From CAYMCO01 sp964388955 (lineage in GTDB: Bacteria; Chloroflexota; Anaerolineae; Anaerolineales; E44-bin32), in the NCBI GenBank assembly GCA_964388955.1, contig CAYMCO010000004.1:135861-199860 (forward strand): DNA of 64,000 nucleotides, written 5' to 3'. Below, one piece after another: positions 42,923-52,704 of the stretch (positions within the stretch are counted from its first letter, which is position 1; the number at the start of each line of letters is the position of its first letter). The translations under genes were made by a program, and so were the position numbers. The notes beneath the pieces were generated by a model that saw only the letters and a program-made list of their open reading frames with translations, had not been told where the DNA came from and ran no database searches.

Positions 42923-45172
42923 ATGAGCCGCGCGATGAGTCGGGCATCCCGTCTCCACCGCCTCGAAGAACTGCTGCTCAGCACTTCCAGCGGATACACC
43001 CTTCGAGAGCTCGCCGAAAGGCTTGACGTCCACCGTACTACGGTATGGAGAGACCTGGCCGAGCTCACCCAGGAGGCGCCGGTCCAACAGGACGGCCCTC
43101 GCTATTTGATCGATCGCAAGGACTATCTCTCGAGCATCCGGCTGACGAATGGTGAAGCGCTGATGCTGTACCTGGCGCTGCGACGCTTGCTTCGCCAGCA
43201 CTCCCACCTCCCCCCCATGATGCTCATGGCACTAGAGAAGCTTTCGCTTGCGATGGAAGACCCCTCTGCAAGGCGGCTGAGCGATCTGCTCCAAACCCTG
43301 AAATCCGAGATGCCCTCCAACCCCGAGCAGGCGCAGATATGGGAGACCTTGATCCAGGCGTGGGTGGAGCGCATCACCGTGCACCTCCGCTATCAAGAGC
43401 TGGGGCACTCGGTGGTAGATGAACTCGAATTCCAACCTTATCTGTTTGAGCCCGCTGTCCTCAGTGGAGGCGTATATCTGGTTGGCTACAGCCTGGGTCA
43501 CCAAGCGCTGAAGATCCTCAAGGTAGAACACGTTCTCAAAGCAACGCTGACGACAATGCGCTTTGAACGGCCCGATTACGCCGTCATCGATAACATGCTG
43601 CGGCATCTCTGGTCGGTATGGTATGGCGAAGACTTGACTGAGGTGCGGCTGCGCTTTCGAGACCCGCTCGTCGCCCATCGAGTGAGAGAGACGGTGTGGT
43701 TTCCTTCCCAGCGCGTCGTGAATTTGCGCGGCGGCGGCATCGAATGGGTCGTAGACGTGCCGGATGTGTTTGAGTTGGTTCCTTGGATCCGAGGTTGGGG
43801 CCCCGATTGCGAGGTCGTCTCACCCGTCGAACTCCAGGAACAGGTTGAACGAGCCGAATACGAATTTGGAGGCGTGACCATGACTACTGCGGACGTCCCT
43901 CGAACGAGGTCTTTCAGCGATCAATTCTATGCCAGCGTCCAGGAGATACGGGATGGGGAGCGCATCAAGACATGCCTGCAATGTAGCTCGTGCAGCGGTA
44001 TCTGTCCACTGGGCTTCTGGATGGAATACCACCCACGGATGATGATCACCGCTTTGCGAGCGGGGGAGTTCGATCCCGTGATGGATACTGACTCCGTCTG
44101 GATCTGCGTTGCCTGCTACGCCTGCACGGAAGTGTGCCCCGCGAAGATCCCGATCACCGAGGGATTGATGACCCGCACGAAAGAGGAACTGCTCCTCTCC
44201 GGCAATGTCCCCCGCGAGCTTCAGGATGCGCTCGAATCGAGCCAGCGCTATGGCAACCCGCTTGGGGAATCGCCGCGCAAACGCGCAGATTGGTCCAAGG
44301 ATATCGACCGCCAAATCCCGATTATGGCGAAGGCCGAGCGGGGGGTGGATGTTCTATGGTTTGTCGGTGACTATGCCTCGTATCATCCGCGCTCCCAACT
44401 GGCGACGCGTGCTTTTGCCCGCTTGCTCCAGGCGTTGGCGGTTGACTTCGGCATCCTGGGGCCGGAGGAGACCAGCGATGGCGATTCGCAGCGATTGGCC
44501 GGCGAGCGCGGCCTGTTTGAGATGCTCGCGGAGAAGAATGGCAAAACCTTCAGCAAATACGATTTCAACGAGATCGTGACCACGGACCCCCACGCCTACA
44601 ACGCACTCAAGAATGAATATCCCGCTTTGGGCATCCGCTATCCGGTGAAGCATTACACCCAGTTCTTGGCAGAACGCCTCGGCGAACTCCAGCCGCTGCT
44701 GACGAAAAGCATCGATGCCACGATCACCTATCACGATCCGTGCTATCTCGGAAGGGTGAATTCCATATTTGATGAACCTCGGGCGCTGTTGGAGGCCATC
44801 CCCGGTGTAGAGCTCGTTGAAATGGCCCACAACCACGAGAACAGCCTCTGCTGCGGCGGCGGAGGTGGGGGGATGTGGTTGGATGGTTTCACCTGGGAGA
44901 AGACGAAGTCCCGACTTTCGGAGTGGCGCGTGCGCGAGGCAATGCGCGCCTCCCCCGTCAAAGTGGATGCCTTCCGGCCTCCCGTGCCCGAGAAGCGGCG
45001 CAGACGAGAAACGAGGAAGACGGAGGAAACGGCTGAACAAGTGCGTATCTTGGCGGTCGCATGTCCCTATGAGGCGCCTCGCTTCGAGGACGCGGCCAAA
45101 GTGGTTGAAGATGCCAGTCAATTGGTCGTGAGAGACATCGCCGAGCTACTCGTCGAATCCATGGGCGCCTGA
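42923..45172 (+). CDS. WYL-domain transcription regulator fused to an HdrD-like iron-sulfur oxidoreductase
   Basis: 749 residues in one open frame. Residues 8-55 form an HTH_11-type winged helix (YTLRELAERLDVHRTTVWRDL). A WYL domain with the signature VYLVGYS (184-190) follows, then a WCX-type C-terminal part ending GWGPDCEVVSPVEL near residue 304. From about residue 320 the sequence becomes HdrD/GlpC-like: ferredoxin motifs Cys351/354/357/361 and Cys395/398/401/405, then a CCG domain with HDPCYLGR and LCCGGGGGG. The first CCG domain is degenerate (LWFVGDYASYH). An internal ATG at 43880 has GGAGG 7 bases upstream and a TGA in another frame just before it, so the second half may also be made alone, or the fusion may reflect a small indel. 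etfB follows after 11 bases. Confidence 0.85.
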   Translation: MSRAMSRASRLHRLEELLLSTSSGYTLRELAERLDVHRTTVWRDLAELTQEAPVQQDGPRYLIDRKDYLSSIRLTNGEALMLYLALRRLLRQHSHLPPMMLMALEKLSLAMEDPSARRLSDLLQTLKSEMPSNPEQAQIWETLIQAWVERITVHLRYQELGHSVVDELEFQPYLFEPAVLSGGVYLVGYSLGHQALKILKVEHVLKATLTTMRFERPDYAVIDNMLRHLWSVWYGEDLTEVRLRFRDPLVAHRVRETVWFPSQRVVNLRGGGIEWVVDVPDVFELVPWIRGWGPDCEVVSPVELQEQVERAEYEFGGVTMTTADVPRTRSFSDQFYASVQEIRDGERIKTCLQCSSCSGICPLGFWMEYHPRMMITALRAGEFDPVMDTDSVWICVACYACTEVCPAKIPITEGLMTRTKEELLLSGNVPRELQDALESSQRYGNPLGESPRKRADWSKDIDRQIPIMAKAERGVDVLWFVGDYASYHPRSQLATRAFARLLQALAVDFGILGPEETSDGDSQRLAGERGLFEMLAEKNGKTFSKYDFNEIVTTDPHAYNALKNEYPALGIRYPVKHYTQFLAERLGELQPLLTKSIDATITYHDPCYLGRVNSIFDEPRALLEAIPGVELVEMAHNHENSLCCGGGGGGMWLDGFTWEKTKSRLSEWRVREAMRASPVKVDAFRPPVPEKRRRRETRKTEETAEQVRILAVACPYEAPRFEDAAKVVEDASQLVVRDIAELLVESMGA

Positions 45173-45183
45173 AGGAGGGTGCG

Positions 45184-45945
45184 ATGAAGACTGTAGTCCT
45201 GATCAAACTGGTGCCCGACCTGGTGGAGGAACTCGAAATCGACGATAGCGGCACCGGGCTCGACACGACGTGGCTGCGCATGATCATCAATGAATTTGAC
45301 GATCACGCCCTTGAGGAGGCCATTCTAGTCAAGGAGCGTGTGGGAGGCCAGGTGATCGTCCTCGCCCCGGATCTCGCTGATGTGGACAATGTGCTCTACA
45401 CCGCCGCAGCCAAAGGCGCTGATCGACTGATCAAACTCACGGGGGATCTCGAAGGCACCAATAATCACGCGCTGGCGCGCGCCATCGCCCCGATAATCCA
45501 AGAGCTTCAGGCCGATCTGGTGCTCACAGGTGTACAGGCTCACAACGACCTCGATGGCTCCCTTGGCCCACTGTTATCCAAACACCTCGACCTGCCCTAC
45601 ATTGGATACGTGGCGGGAATCTCGGTCGGCAGCGGGAACCTCTTGATCCGGAAGGAGTACCCAGGAGGATTAATGGCCCAGATGAATCTGCCCTTGCCTG
45701 CTGTGCTCGGCATCCAGGCCGCGGAGCAGCCTCCACGCTATGTCGCCGTGAGCAAGGTCAGAATGGCGATGAAGTCGGCCGGCATTGAGGAACGAGACCT
45801 GATTGATCTGGCCCCATATGCGGGGGCTTCCATCGAGCGGATGTTCCAGCCCGAGGCCGCCGAACGCGCGCAGATGCTTGAGGGGGATGAAGATCAGATA
45901 GCCGAAAGACTGATCGGAATATTCCGAGAGCTGGGCGTGCTTTGA
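45184..45945 (+). CDS. etfB: Electron transfer flavoprotein beta subunit
   Basis: 253 residues, starting MKTVVLIKLVPDLVEELEID. It has the AMP/FAD-type adenine nucleotide alpha-hydrolase fold with the ETF-beta region DLVLTGVQAHNDLDGSLGPLLSKHL and the recognition segment LPAVLGIQAAEQPPRYVAVSK. With EtfA it carries electrons from acyl-CoA or other dehydrogenases to a quinone reductase. An AAGGAGGG ribosome binding site is present. Whether it is a bifurcating type cannot be decided by eye; the genes nearby favour a quinone-reducing role. Confidence 0.93.
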   Translation: MKTVVLIKLVPDLVEELEIDDSGTGLDTTWLRMIINEFDDHALEEAILVKERVGGQVIVLAPDLADVDNVLYTAAAKGADRLIKLTGDLEGTNNHALARAIAPIIQELQADLVLTGVQAHNDLDGSLGPLLSKHLDLPYIGYVAGISVGSGNLLIRKEYPGGLMAQMNLPLPAVLGIQAAEQPPRYVAVSKVRMAMKSAGIEERDLIDLAPYAGASIERMFQPEAAERAQMLEGDEDQIAERLIGIFRELGVL

Positions 45946-46014
45946 CCCGTTTTTTGGCCCGCAATCTGCGAAGGGATGACAGGGACTGGATAGGCACAGG
46001 GGAGGAAAACAGCG

Positions 46015-46989
46015 ATGAATGGGGATATCTGCGTCGTGATTGAACACCTGCGCGATCAGGTGGCGGACATTTCCTTTGTGATGCTGGCAGCCGCGCGCGC
46101 TTTGGCGCAGGCGTCCGGCGGCGGCGTCAAAGCCGTGCTTCTTGGGTACAACGCCCAAAACCTGGCGAAAAATCTGTCCGCGGACCAAGTAATTTCCTGC
46201 GATCACCCGGGGCTGGCCGAGTTCAGGCCGGAGGCTTATGAGCGCGTGCTGGCGAAAGTGATCCAAGACCATGAGCCCAGGATAGTGTTACTGGGGGATA
46301 CCTCCATGGGAGCGGAGGTCGCTGGCCGGTTGTCCGCCGGCCTGGAGCTTCCGCTGGTCAGCTATTGCATGAGTCTGCACGCCGAAGCGGGCACGGTCAA
46401 GTATCGCAGCCGCATCTGCGGGGGGAAGATCATGGTCGAAGGCACCTTGCCCGGCCCAACCGCGTTGGTGGCGATGATTCCCGGTGACTATAGCCCGGAG
46501 GATGGCCAGAGCACGGTGCCACCGGAAATGCTGGACCTGGAGGCGCCACCATTGGAGAATCTGCGAGTCACCCTGGAGGGATACATCGAGCCCGATGCAA
46601 GCGATGTGGATATCTCCAAGGAGCCAATCCTGATTGCGGTGGGGCGTGGTATCCAAACCCAGGACAACATCGAACTTGCTCAGGAGTTGGCCGAAGCCCT
46701 GGGCGGCACCGTATGCGCTTCACGTCCCGTCGTGGACCAGGGTTGGCTGCCAACCACCCGCTTGGTGGGAAAATCCGGCAAGCATGTCAAACCCCAGGTC
46801 TATCTGGCTCTCGGCATCAGTGGGGCTCCAGAGCACGCGGAGGGCATCACAGGCAGCGAGGTCATTATTGCCGTGAACACTGACCCTGGCGCACCGATCT
46901 TCGATGTTGCACGGTACGGAGCCAACATCGATATCTTCGAGCTGGTGCCAACCCTCTCCCATCGGATTCTTGAGGCGCAGTCAGCATGA
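46015..46989 (+). CDS. etfA: Electron transfer flavoprotein alpha subunit
   Basis: 324 residues. The C-terminal FAD-binding domain is clear: PILIAVGRGIQTQDNIELAQELAEALGG, then VDQGWLPTTRLVGKSGKHVKPQVYLALGISGAPEHAEGITGSE and INVNTDPGAPIFDVARYG-like VIIAVNTDPGAPIF. It forms the EtfAB heterodimer with the upstream gene. No N-terminal ferredoxin extension is present, unlike some EtfA paralogues such as FixB types in acetogens. The gene is 69 bases after etfB and 18 before the membrane oxidoreductase gene. Confidence 0.93.
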   Translation: MNGDICVVIEHLRDQVADISFVMLAAARALAQASGGGVKAVLLGYNAQNLAKNLSADQVISCDHPGLAEFRPEAYERVLAKVIQDHEPRIVLLGDTSMGAEVAGRLSAGLELPLVSYCMSLHAEAGTVKYRSRICGGKIMVEGTLPGPTALVAMIPGDYSPEDGQSTVPPEMLDLEAPPLENLRVTLEGYIEPDASDVDISKEPILIAVGRGIQTQDNIELAQELAEALGGTVCASRPVVDQGWLPTTRLVGKSGKHVKPQVYLALGISGAPEHAEGITGSEVIIAVNTDPGAPIFDVARYGANIDIFELVPTLSHRILEAQSA

Positions 46990-47007
46990 GAACGTAGTGG
47001 AGGACAG

Positions 47008-49011
47008 ATGCCAATCCGAGAGACTTTCTGGAACATCCCCCATTGGGCGGAAATCGGCCAGTATACCCTCGGCCTTCTTGCGGTTCTTATCTTTGCGCTC
47101 GGAGTGGCCTACCGATTCCGCCGGCTCAGCCAGGGGAGTGGCGGATTCAAAGCAGATGCCTTCCTGAAACGGGCATACGGTGTGCTTGTCCAGGGTTTAG
47201 GGCAAGTCAGAACTGCACGAGAGGTCTACCCCGGAATCATGCACTTGGCGATCTTCTGGGGGATGGCGGCACTCGTCCTGGGCACAGCGCTCGCCACGAT
47301 AGATTGGGACGTTACGCGCTTGTTCTTCAACTTCCAGTTCCTGACGGGCTCGATCTATGTAACCTATGAGCTGGTGTTGGATGTGCTGGGCCTGGGTCTA
47401 TTGGTCGGCCTGGGGATGGCTGCCTATCGACGGTTCATCGCCCGCCCCGACCGCTTGGGGGCGGTTGCGTCCGCACAGCACAAGCTGCGTAGGCGGCTGG
47501 CCGTGGACGACGCGTACGTGCTGATCATGCTTGGCCTGATCGCCATCAGCGGCTACTTGGTCGAGGGTCTGCGAATTGCTGTCATTCAGCCGGATTGGGC
47601 TCCCTGGTCTCCTGTAGGAAACGCGATATCGAAGCTGTTCCTCACGTTGGGAGATCCGGTCAACCGCAACCTCCACACAGCACTTTGGATCGGTCATGCC
47701 CTGATCGCCTTCATCACCATTGCGAGCATCCCCTTCACCAAACTAATCCACACAGTGGCCGCGCCGGCGAGCATCTTCTTCCGTTCTCTTGAACCCGCGG
47801 GCAGATTGGCTCCGGCAAGATATGGCGATTGGGTTGGTGCCAAGGGATGGCGTGACTTCACATGGAAGCAACTGCTTGGCTTTCAGGCATGCACCCGTTG
47901 CGGCCGGTGCCAGGACGAATGCCCGGCCCACGGGAGTGGTCTGAGCCTCTCTCCGAGAGACATCATGATCAAGCTGGACGCGTTCATGCGCAGCGACGAG
48001 AAAGGCCGCGCCCTGCATGGGGACGTGATTACGGCAGAGGAACTCTGGGCGTGCACAAGTTGCTGCGCCTGTGTCCAAGTCTGCCCGGTCTTCATCGACC
48101 AGCTCTCGGTAATCGTGGAAATGCGGCGCTTTCTGGCCAACGAAGGGTTGGTTGACACTCAGCTCCAAGACGCGCTGTCCAACCTGGGCCGCTATGGAAA
48201 CTCCTTCGGCAAGTCTGACCGAATGCGCGCCCGATGGACAAAAGGGATCCAGCCGGCGATTAAAGACGCCCGCAAGGAGCCGGCAGAGTACTTGTGGTTT
48301 GTCGGGGACTACGCCTCATATCACGATAGTCTGACCGCGATCACCAGAAAGACAGCCGAGGTCTTCGGCAGGGCCGGCCTTGACTTCGGCATTCTGTACG
48401 AAGGCGAGCGCAATGCCGGAAACGATGCCCGACGCGTGGGTGAGGAGGGGCTGTTCGAGCTGTTGGTCGACAAGAACATGGCCGAGTTGAGCAGGGCCAG
48501 CTATCAGACCATCGTGACGACCGATCCTCATTCCTATAACTCTCTGAAAAATGAATACCCGGCCGAGATCAACGGACATCACAAGATTCTGCACCATGCG
48601 GAGTTGCTGGACCAGCTCATCTCGTCGGGGAAGCTTCGACTCAGCAAGCGGCTGGGCTACAAAGTCACCTACCACGACCCTTGTTACCTGGGCCGGTACA
48701 ACGGGATATACGACTCCCCGCGCCGGGTCATCGAAGCGACTGGCTGTGAATTGATCGAAATGCCACGCTACGGCGACAGCGCGCTCTGCTGCGGGGCGGG
48801 CGGGGGGCGCATTTGGATGAAAGAGACAGAGGTGGCAGAGCGGCCAAGTGAGGCCCGCATCCACGAGGCGCTGGACACCGGCCGCGTGCAGATATTTGCG
48901 GTCGCCTGTCCCAAGGATGTAACCATGTACCTGGACGCTGTGAAAACCACCGGTCAACAAGACCAGTTGGGTGTCAGGGACCTCATCGAACTGGTCTATG
49001 AGGCGATGTGA
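47008..49011 (+). CDS. Membrane EtfAB:quinone oxidoreductase-like protein (NarI-like cytochrome b plus HdrD-like domain)
   Basis: 667 residues. About five to six helices in the first 260 residues resemble a NarI/DsrM-type cytochrome b with candidate haem His79, His223, His230 and His248. Then come two [4Fe-4S] motifs, Cys295/298/301/305 and Cys349/352/355/359, and a CCG domain (HDPCYLGR, LCCGAGGGR). The other CCG domain is degenerate (LWFVGDYASYH), exactly as in the WYL fusion. Proteins of this layout next to etfBA are described as EMO, EtfAB:(methyl)menaquinone oxidoreductase, which delivers electrons from the flavoprotein to quinone. The name is by family and context. Confidence 0.88.
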   Translation: MPIRETFWNIPHWAEIGQYTLGLLAVLIFALGVAYRFRRLSQGSGGFKADAFLKRAYGVLVQGLGQVRTAREVYPGIMHLAIFWGMAALVLGTALATIDWDVTRLFFNFQFLTGSIYVTYELVLDVLGLGLLVGLGMAAYRRFIARPDRLGAVASAQHKLRRRLAVDDAYVLIMLGLIAISGYLVEGLRIAVIQPDWAPWSPVGNAISKLFLTLGDPVNRNLHTALWIGHALIAFITIASIPFTKLIHTVAAPASIFFRSLEPAGRLAPARYGDWVGAKGWRDFTWKQLLGFQACTRCGRCQDECPAHGSGLSLSPRDIMIKLDAFMRSDEKGRALHGDVITAEELWACTSCCACVQVCPVFIDQLSVIVEMRRFLANEGLVDTQLQDALSNLGRYGNSFGKSDRMRARWTKGIQPAIKDARKEPAEYLWFVGDYASYHDSLTAITRKTAEVFGRAGLDFGILYEGERNAGNDARRVGEEGLFELLVDKNMAELSRASYQTIVTTDPHSYNSLKNEYPAEINGHHKILHHAELLDQLISSGKLRLSKRLGYKVTYHDPCYLGRYNGIYDSPRRVIEATGCELIEMPRYGDSALCCGAGGGRIWMKETEVAERPSEARIHEALDTGRVQIFAVACPKDVTMYLDAVKTTGQQDQLGVRDLIELVYEAM

Positions 49012-49026
49012 AATAGAGAGGCCGAC

Positions 49027-49500
49027 ATGACATCTGAAAGCGTATTGCCGGCGCTGAAGTCCATGGATATGCTGCGCGAGTTCACATCAGATCAGCTGCA
49101 AAAGCTGGCTTCCATCTGCACGCGCGTGACCTACTCTGAAGGCTCGACGATCTTCCGCGAGGGTGACGAGAGCGAGCTGGTCTATCTGGTAGAGACCGGG
49201 GAGGTCGTGTTGGAGACCAAAGTCCCGGGACACGGCCAAGTGGTCCTGTTGACGGTCGGGCCAGGGCAGCTCCTGGGCTGGTCTTCAATCTTCCCGCCCA
49301 AGCGGAAGACTGCCTCGGCGCGCGCAGGGACGCCGATCGAGACCATCGCCGTTCATGCGGACAAGCTGCGCGAGCTGTGTCAGAGCGACAACGCATTGGG
49401 ATATCTCATCATGTGGCAGGTCGCTCAGGTGATCTCCGATCGCCTGCGAGCCGCCCGCCTGCAGCTGCTGGATGTTTTTGTCCCCGGCAAGAGCCGGTAA
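49027..49500 (+). CDS. Stand-alone cyclic-nucleotide-binding domain protein (1 of 3)
   Basis: 157 residues made of a Crp-type cNMP-binding beta-roll (LREFTSDQLQKLASICTRVTYSEGSTIFREGDESELVYLVETGEV) and a C-helix (ALGYLIMWQVAQVISDRLRAARLQL). There is no helix-turn-helix, so it is not a transcription factor by itself. The end pattern GYLIM-x-Q-x-I-x-DRL-x3-R-x-QL is shared with two other small proteins in this window (55107 and 55861). It lies 15 bases after the EMO-like gene and precedes a sensor kinase. It may sense a nucleotide and modulate the electron-transfer proteins or the kinase. Confidence 0.88.
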   Translation: MTSESVLPALKSMDMLREFTSDQLQKLASICTRVTYSEGSTIFREGDESELVYLVETGEVVLETKVPGHGQVVLLTVGPGQLLGWSSIFPPKRKTASARAGTPIETIAVHADKLRELCQSDNALGYLIMWQVAQVISDRLRAARLQLLDVFVPGKSR

Positions 49501-49521
49501 ATCGCAGCGCGGATCGTGCTC

Positions 49522-51525
49522 ATGGATAACAGGCCTCGGAGATTGCAGGGGATCGAATCCGGTTTTTCTTTCCGCGACCGCATCGCCATGTTTGGCTGGC
49601 AGGATATCACCGGGGCCAGGCTGTCTCTGGCCACAAAGCTGGTCCTCAGTTTCCTGCTCATCATTGTGCTGGTCAGCGCATTGTTCGTGATTGTCGGCGT
49701 CCGGCTGATTGGGGACCGGGTCATCATAGAGGCGGAGGAGAAGGTACGGCATGACCTCAACGCGGCGCGCGAGATCTACCTGAGCAGACTGGAGCAGATC
49801 CACGATGTGGTCCGATTTACCGCAGAAAGGCACTTCTTGAGAGACGCGCTCATCACCGGGGATGTTGAAGCCGCGGGCGCTGAACTTGCGATGGTGAGAG
49901 ATAGGGAAGGCCTCGATATATTGAGCATCACGGATGGTTCCGGCAACGTATTGCTTCGGACCACCAATCCGAGTCAATCCGGAGACGATCGGAGCGACGA
50001 CGCGCTCATACGGGCAGCTCTGAGCCAAAGGCGGTCCGTCGCGGCCAGCGCGATCCTGCCTGCGGATGAGCTCCGCAAGGAATCCGATCTGCTCGCCGAA
50101 ATGGCATGCTGCACAGTCATTGACACCCCGATGGCCAGAGCGAGCGACGAGACCGAGTTGAAGGATGGCATGATCATGGAGGCGGCAGCCCCGATTCTCG
50201 ATGCTGCCGGCAACCTGATCGGGGCCCTCTATGGCGGGGTGCTGCTGAACAAGGATTTCGAAATCGTGGACAAGATCAAGGGGACGGTGTTCCAGAACCT
50301 GCAATACAAGGGCAAGGATATCGGCACAGTGACCATCTTCCAGGATGATGTGAGAGTATCCACCAATGTCACGAACGCGGATGGGAGCAGGGCGATCGGC
50401 ACACGCGTTTCTGAGCAGGTATACGACCGCGTCATCCAAGAGGGAATGCCGTGGATCGGGCGAGCCTATGTGGTGGATGACTGGTACATCTCTGCCTACG
50501 AGCCTATCCGGGACTTCAGCGGTGAGATCATCGGGATGCTCTACGTCGGTATGCTGGAGCAGAAATATGTCGATATTCGCAACCGAGGGACGATCATCTT
50601 CCTGGGGATCACCCTCATGGGAGTGCTGATCTCCATGTTGCTCTCGTACTTCATTTCCAAGAGGATCTCGGTGCCCGTCATGAAATTGGTGTCCGCCTCC
50701 AGGGCAATCGCTCAAGGCAACCTGGATACAAAGGTGGAGATACGGTCGAAGGATGAATTGGGGGAATTGGCAGACTCATTCAACAGCATGGCCTCCGCCC
50801 TCAAGGAACGGGACAAGCAGTTGAAGGAGTTCACCACCAGCAGGATCATGGAATCTGAACGCCTGGCCCTTATCGGACAACTTTCGGCCAATGTGGCTCA
50901 CGAGTTGAACAATCCGCTGCAAGGGATTGTCACCTATTCACACCTGCTGTTGGAAAGAGCCCCGAGCGGAGACGCCATCCGCACCTCCGTCCAGAAGATT
51001 GTGACGCAGGCCGATCGCTGCAAGGACATCATCCGGGGCCTGCTGGATTTTGCGCGGCAGCGGAAGCCGGACAAAACGGTCTGCGATATCACTTCCATTA
51101 TGGAGGAGTGTGTCGGATTGGTGGAAAACCAGGCCTTGTTCTTCAACATACAGGTCGAAAAGCATTTTGAGGATCACCTGCCCACGGTGATCGTCGATCC
51201 GTCTCAGATGCAGCAGGTCATTATCAATCTGCTCATCAACGCCGCTGAAGCGATGGAAGGCGAAGGAAAGCTGACACTTGCGACCCGATACGATCCCGAA
51301 GAAGGCACCATCGAACTTGAATTCGCGGATACCGGGCAGGGCATCCCGGCGGATGATCTGGAGAGGATATTCGACCCGTTCTTCACCACCAAAGAGGTGG
51401 GGCACGGGACGGGGCTAGGCCTGGCGATCAGCTACGGCATTATCAAAGAACACGGAAGCACCATATCCGTCGAAAGCGAGATGGGCAAGGGGACCACTTT
51501 CGTTGTACGGATACCGGTGACCTGA
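49522..51525 (+). CDS. Cache-domain sensor histidine kinase
   Basis: 667 residues from the ATG at 49522 (GTG at 49516 also possible). Helix 1 (about 40-62) and helix 2 (about 357-378) enclose a large extracytoplasmic sCache_3/dCache-like sensor of nearly 300 residues with a Cys-Cys pair at 196-197. HAMP (380-432) is followed by a HisKA domain with phospho-acceptor His460 (NVAHELNNPLQG) and a HATPase domain ending GTGLGLAISYGIIKEHGS. The ligand is unknown. It opens a signalling stretch (kinase, receiver-kinase, receiver) embedded between the Etf and HdrCB genes. Confidence 0.92.
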   Translation: MDNRPRRLQGIESGFSFRDRIAMFGWQDITGARLSLATKLVLSFLLIIVLVSALFVIVGVRLIGDRVIIEAEEKVRHDLNAAREIYLSRLEQIHDVVRFTAERHFLRDALITGDVEAAGAELAMVRDREGLDILSITDGSGNVLLRTTNPSQSGDDRSDDALIRAALSQRRSVAASAILPADELRKESDLLAEMACCTVIDTPMARASDETELKDGMIMEAAAPILDAAGNLIGALYGGVLLNKDFEIVDKIKGTVFQNLQYKGKDIGTVTIFQDDVRVSTNVTNADGSRAIGTRVSEQVYDRVIQEGMPWIGRAYVVDDWYISAYEPIRDFSGEIIGMLYVGMLEQKYVDIRNRGTIIFLGITLMGVLISMLLSYFISKRISVPVMKLVSASRAIAQGNLDTKVEIRSKDELGELADSFNSMASALKERDKQLKEFTTSRIMESERLALIGQLSANVAHELNNPLQGIVTYSHLLLERAPSGDAIRTSVQKIVTQADRCKDIIRGLLDFARQRKPDKTVCDITSIMEECVGLVENQALFFNIQVEKHFEDHLPTVIVDPSQMQQVIINLLINAAEAMEGEGKLTLATRYDPEEGTIELEFADTGQGIPADDLERIFDPFFTTKEVGHGTGLGLAISYGIIKEHGSTISVESEMGKGTTFVVRIPVT

Positions 51526-51544
51526 GCGGGCAAGGGGCCAAGCG

Positions 51545-52693
51545 GTGGAAAATCGACCCAGAATACTGATCATCGATGATGAAGAGGTCGTGCTGGACTC
51601 CTGCATCCAAATCCTGGAAGGAGGGGACTACGACGCTGCCACAACGATGGATGGCTCCTTTGGCTTGACACTGGTGCAAGAGTTTAGACCCGACTTGGTA
51701 TTCGTGGATCTCAAGATGCCTGGCATCTCCGGCTTTGACGTCCTGGATAGGATCCGTGACTTCGATCCCACCATCGTGACCATCGTGATCACAGGCTACG
51801 CCACGGTGGATTCGGCTGTGGAGGCGATCAAGAAGGGCGCCTACGATTTCCTGCCGAAACCCTTCAGCCCAGACGAGTTCCGTATGATTACTCAAAGAGG
51901 GCTGGAGCGGAGGAATTTGGAGAGGCAAGCGATGGTCCACCGAAGGGAAAAAGAGATCCTTCGGGAACATTTCGCGGCCATCGTCTCCCATGAGCTCAAA
52001 GCGCCCCTGGGGGCCGTTCAGCAGAATCTTTTCGCCTTGGAACTTGAATTGGCGGACAAGCTGACCCAGGCTCAAAAAAGGCGGCTGGAACACATGAAAT
52101 CCTCATTGGACGATCTAATGCAGCTCATCCGAACATGGTTGCGCGTGATCTCGACGGATATCCAGCAGATCCGGGAGAATTTCCAGCCCACTTCCATCCC
52201 CTCCGTGATCGCAAAAGCCATCGAGAGCGTTGCGCCCCAGGCCACTCGCAAGGACATCGAGATCATGACTTCGATTGCGGAACCGCTGAGGCTCGTGAAT
52301 GGCGATGAAATCACGTTGACAGAAGCCCTGGTCAACATAGTCAACAACGCGGTCAAGTATTCCCATATGAAGAGCAAAATCCTGATCAAAGCCGAGCAAG
52401 CCGGGGATGAGATTGTCGTCTCGGTGGCGGATCGAGGGGTGGGCATCTCCAACGAAGACCTGCCCTTCATTTTCGGGGACTTCTATGTGGGTAGATCTGC
52501 TCCAGAAGCCGACAGAGGAGCTGGGTTGGGTCTGGGCATCACCCGGCGCATCATTGAAGCCCACGATGGCTCGATCACGGTGGAAAGCGCCCTTGGCAAA
52601 GGCAGCACCTTTATGATCCGCCTGCCCGCCCTCACCGATTCCGATGAAAACGAACCAGCGTTGGACCTGGACAGCTCACAAGCCGCTCAATAA
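51545..52693 (+). CDS. Receiver-histidine kinase hybrid (cytoplasmic)
   Basis: 382 residues with a GTG start. Receiver domain residues 5-120 carry the DDE acid group and acceptor Asp55 (LVFVDLKMPG), with the conserved Lys in PKPF. Then a HisKA domain with His149 (AAIVSHELKAP) and a HATPase domain (about 235-365) follow. It has no membrane helix. The order receiver then kinase suggests it takes a phosphoryl group from the upstream Cache kinase and passes the signal on, perhaps to the receiver encoded next. Confidence 0.9.
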   Translation: MENRPRILIIDDEEVVLDSCIQILEGGDYDAATTMDGSFGLTLVQEFRPDLVFVDLKMPGISGFDVLDRIRDFDPTIVTIVITGYATVDSAVEAIKKGAYDFLPKPFSPDEFRMITQRGLERRNLERQAMVHRREKEILREHFAAIVSHELKAPLGAVQQNLFALELELADKLTQAQKRRLEHMKSSLDDLMQLIRTWLRVISTDIQQIRENFQPTSIPSVIAKAIESVAPQATRKDIEIMTSIAEPLRLVNGDEITLTEALVNIVNNAVKYSHMKSKILIKAEQAGDEIVVSVADRGVGISNEDLPFIFGDFYVGRSAPEADRGAGLGLGITRRIIEAHDGSITVESALGKGSTFMIRLPALTDSDENEPALDLDSSQAAQ

Positions 52694-52704
52694 GGAGGTT
52701 CGAA

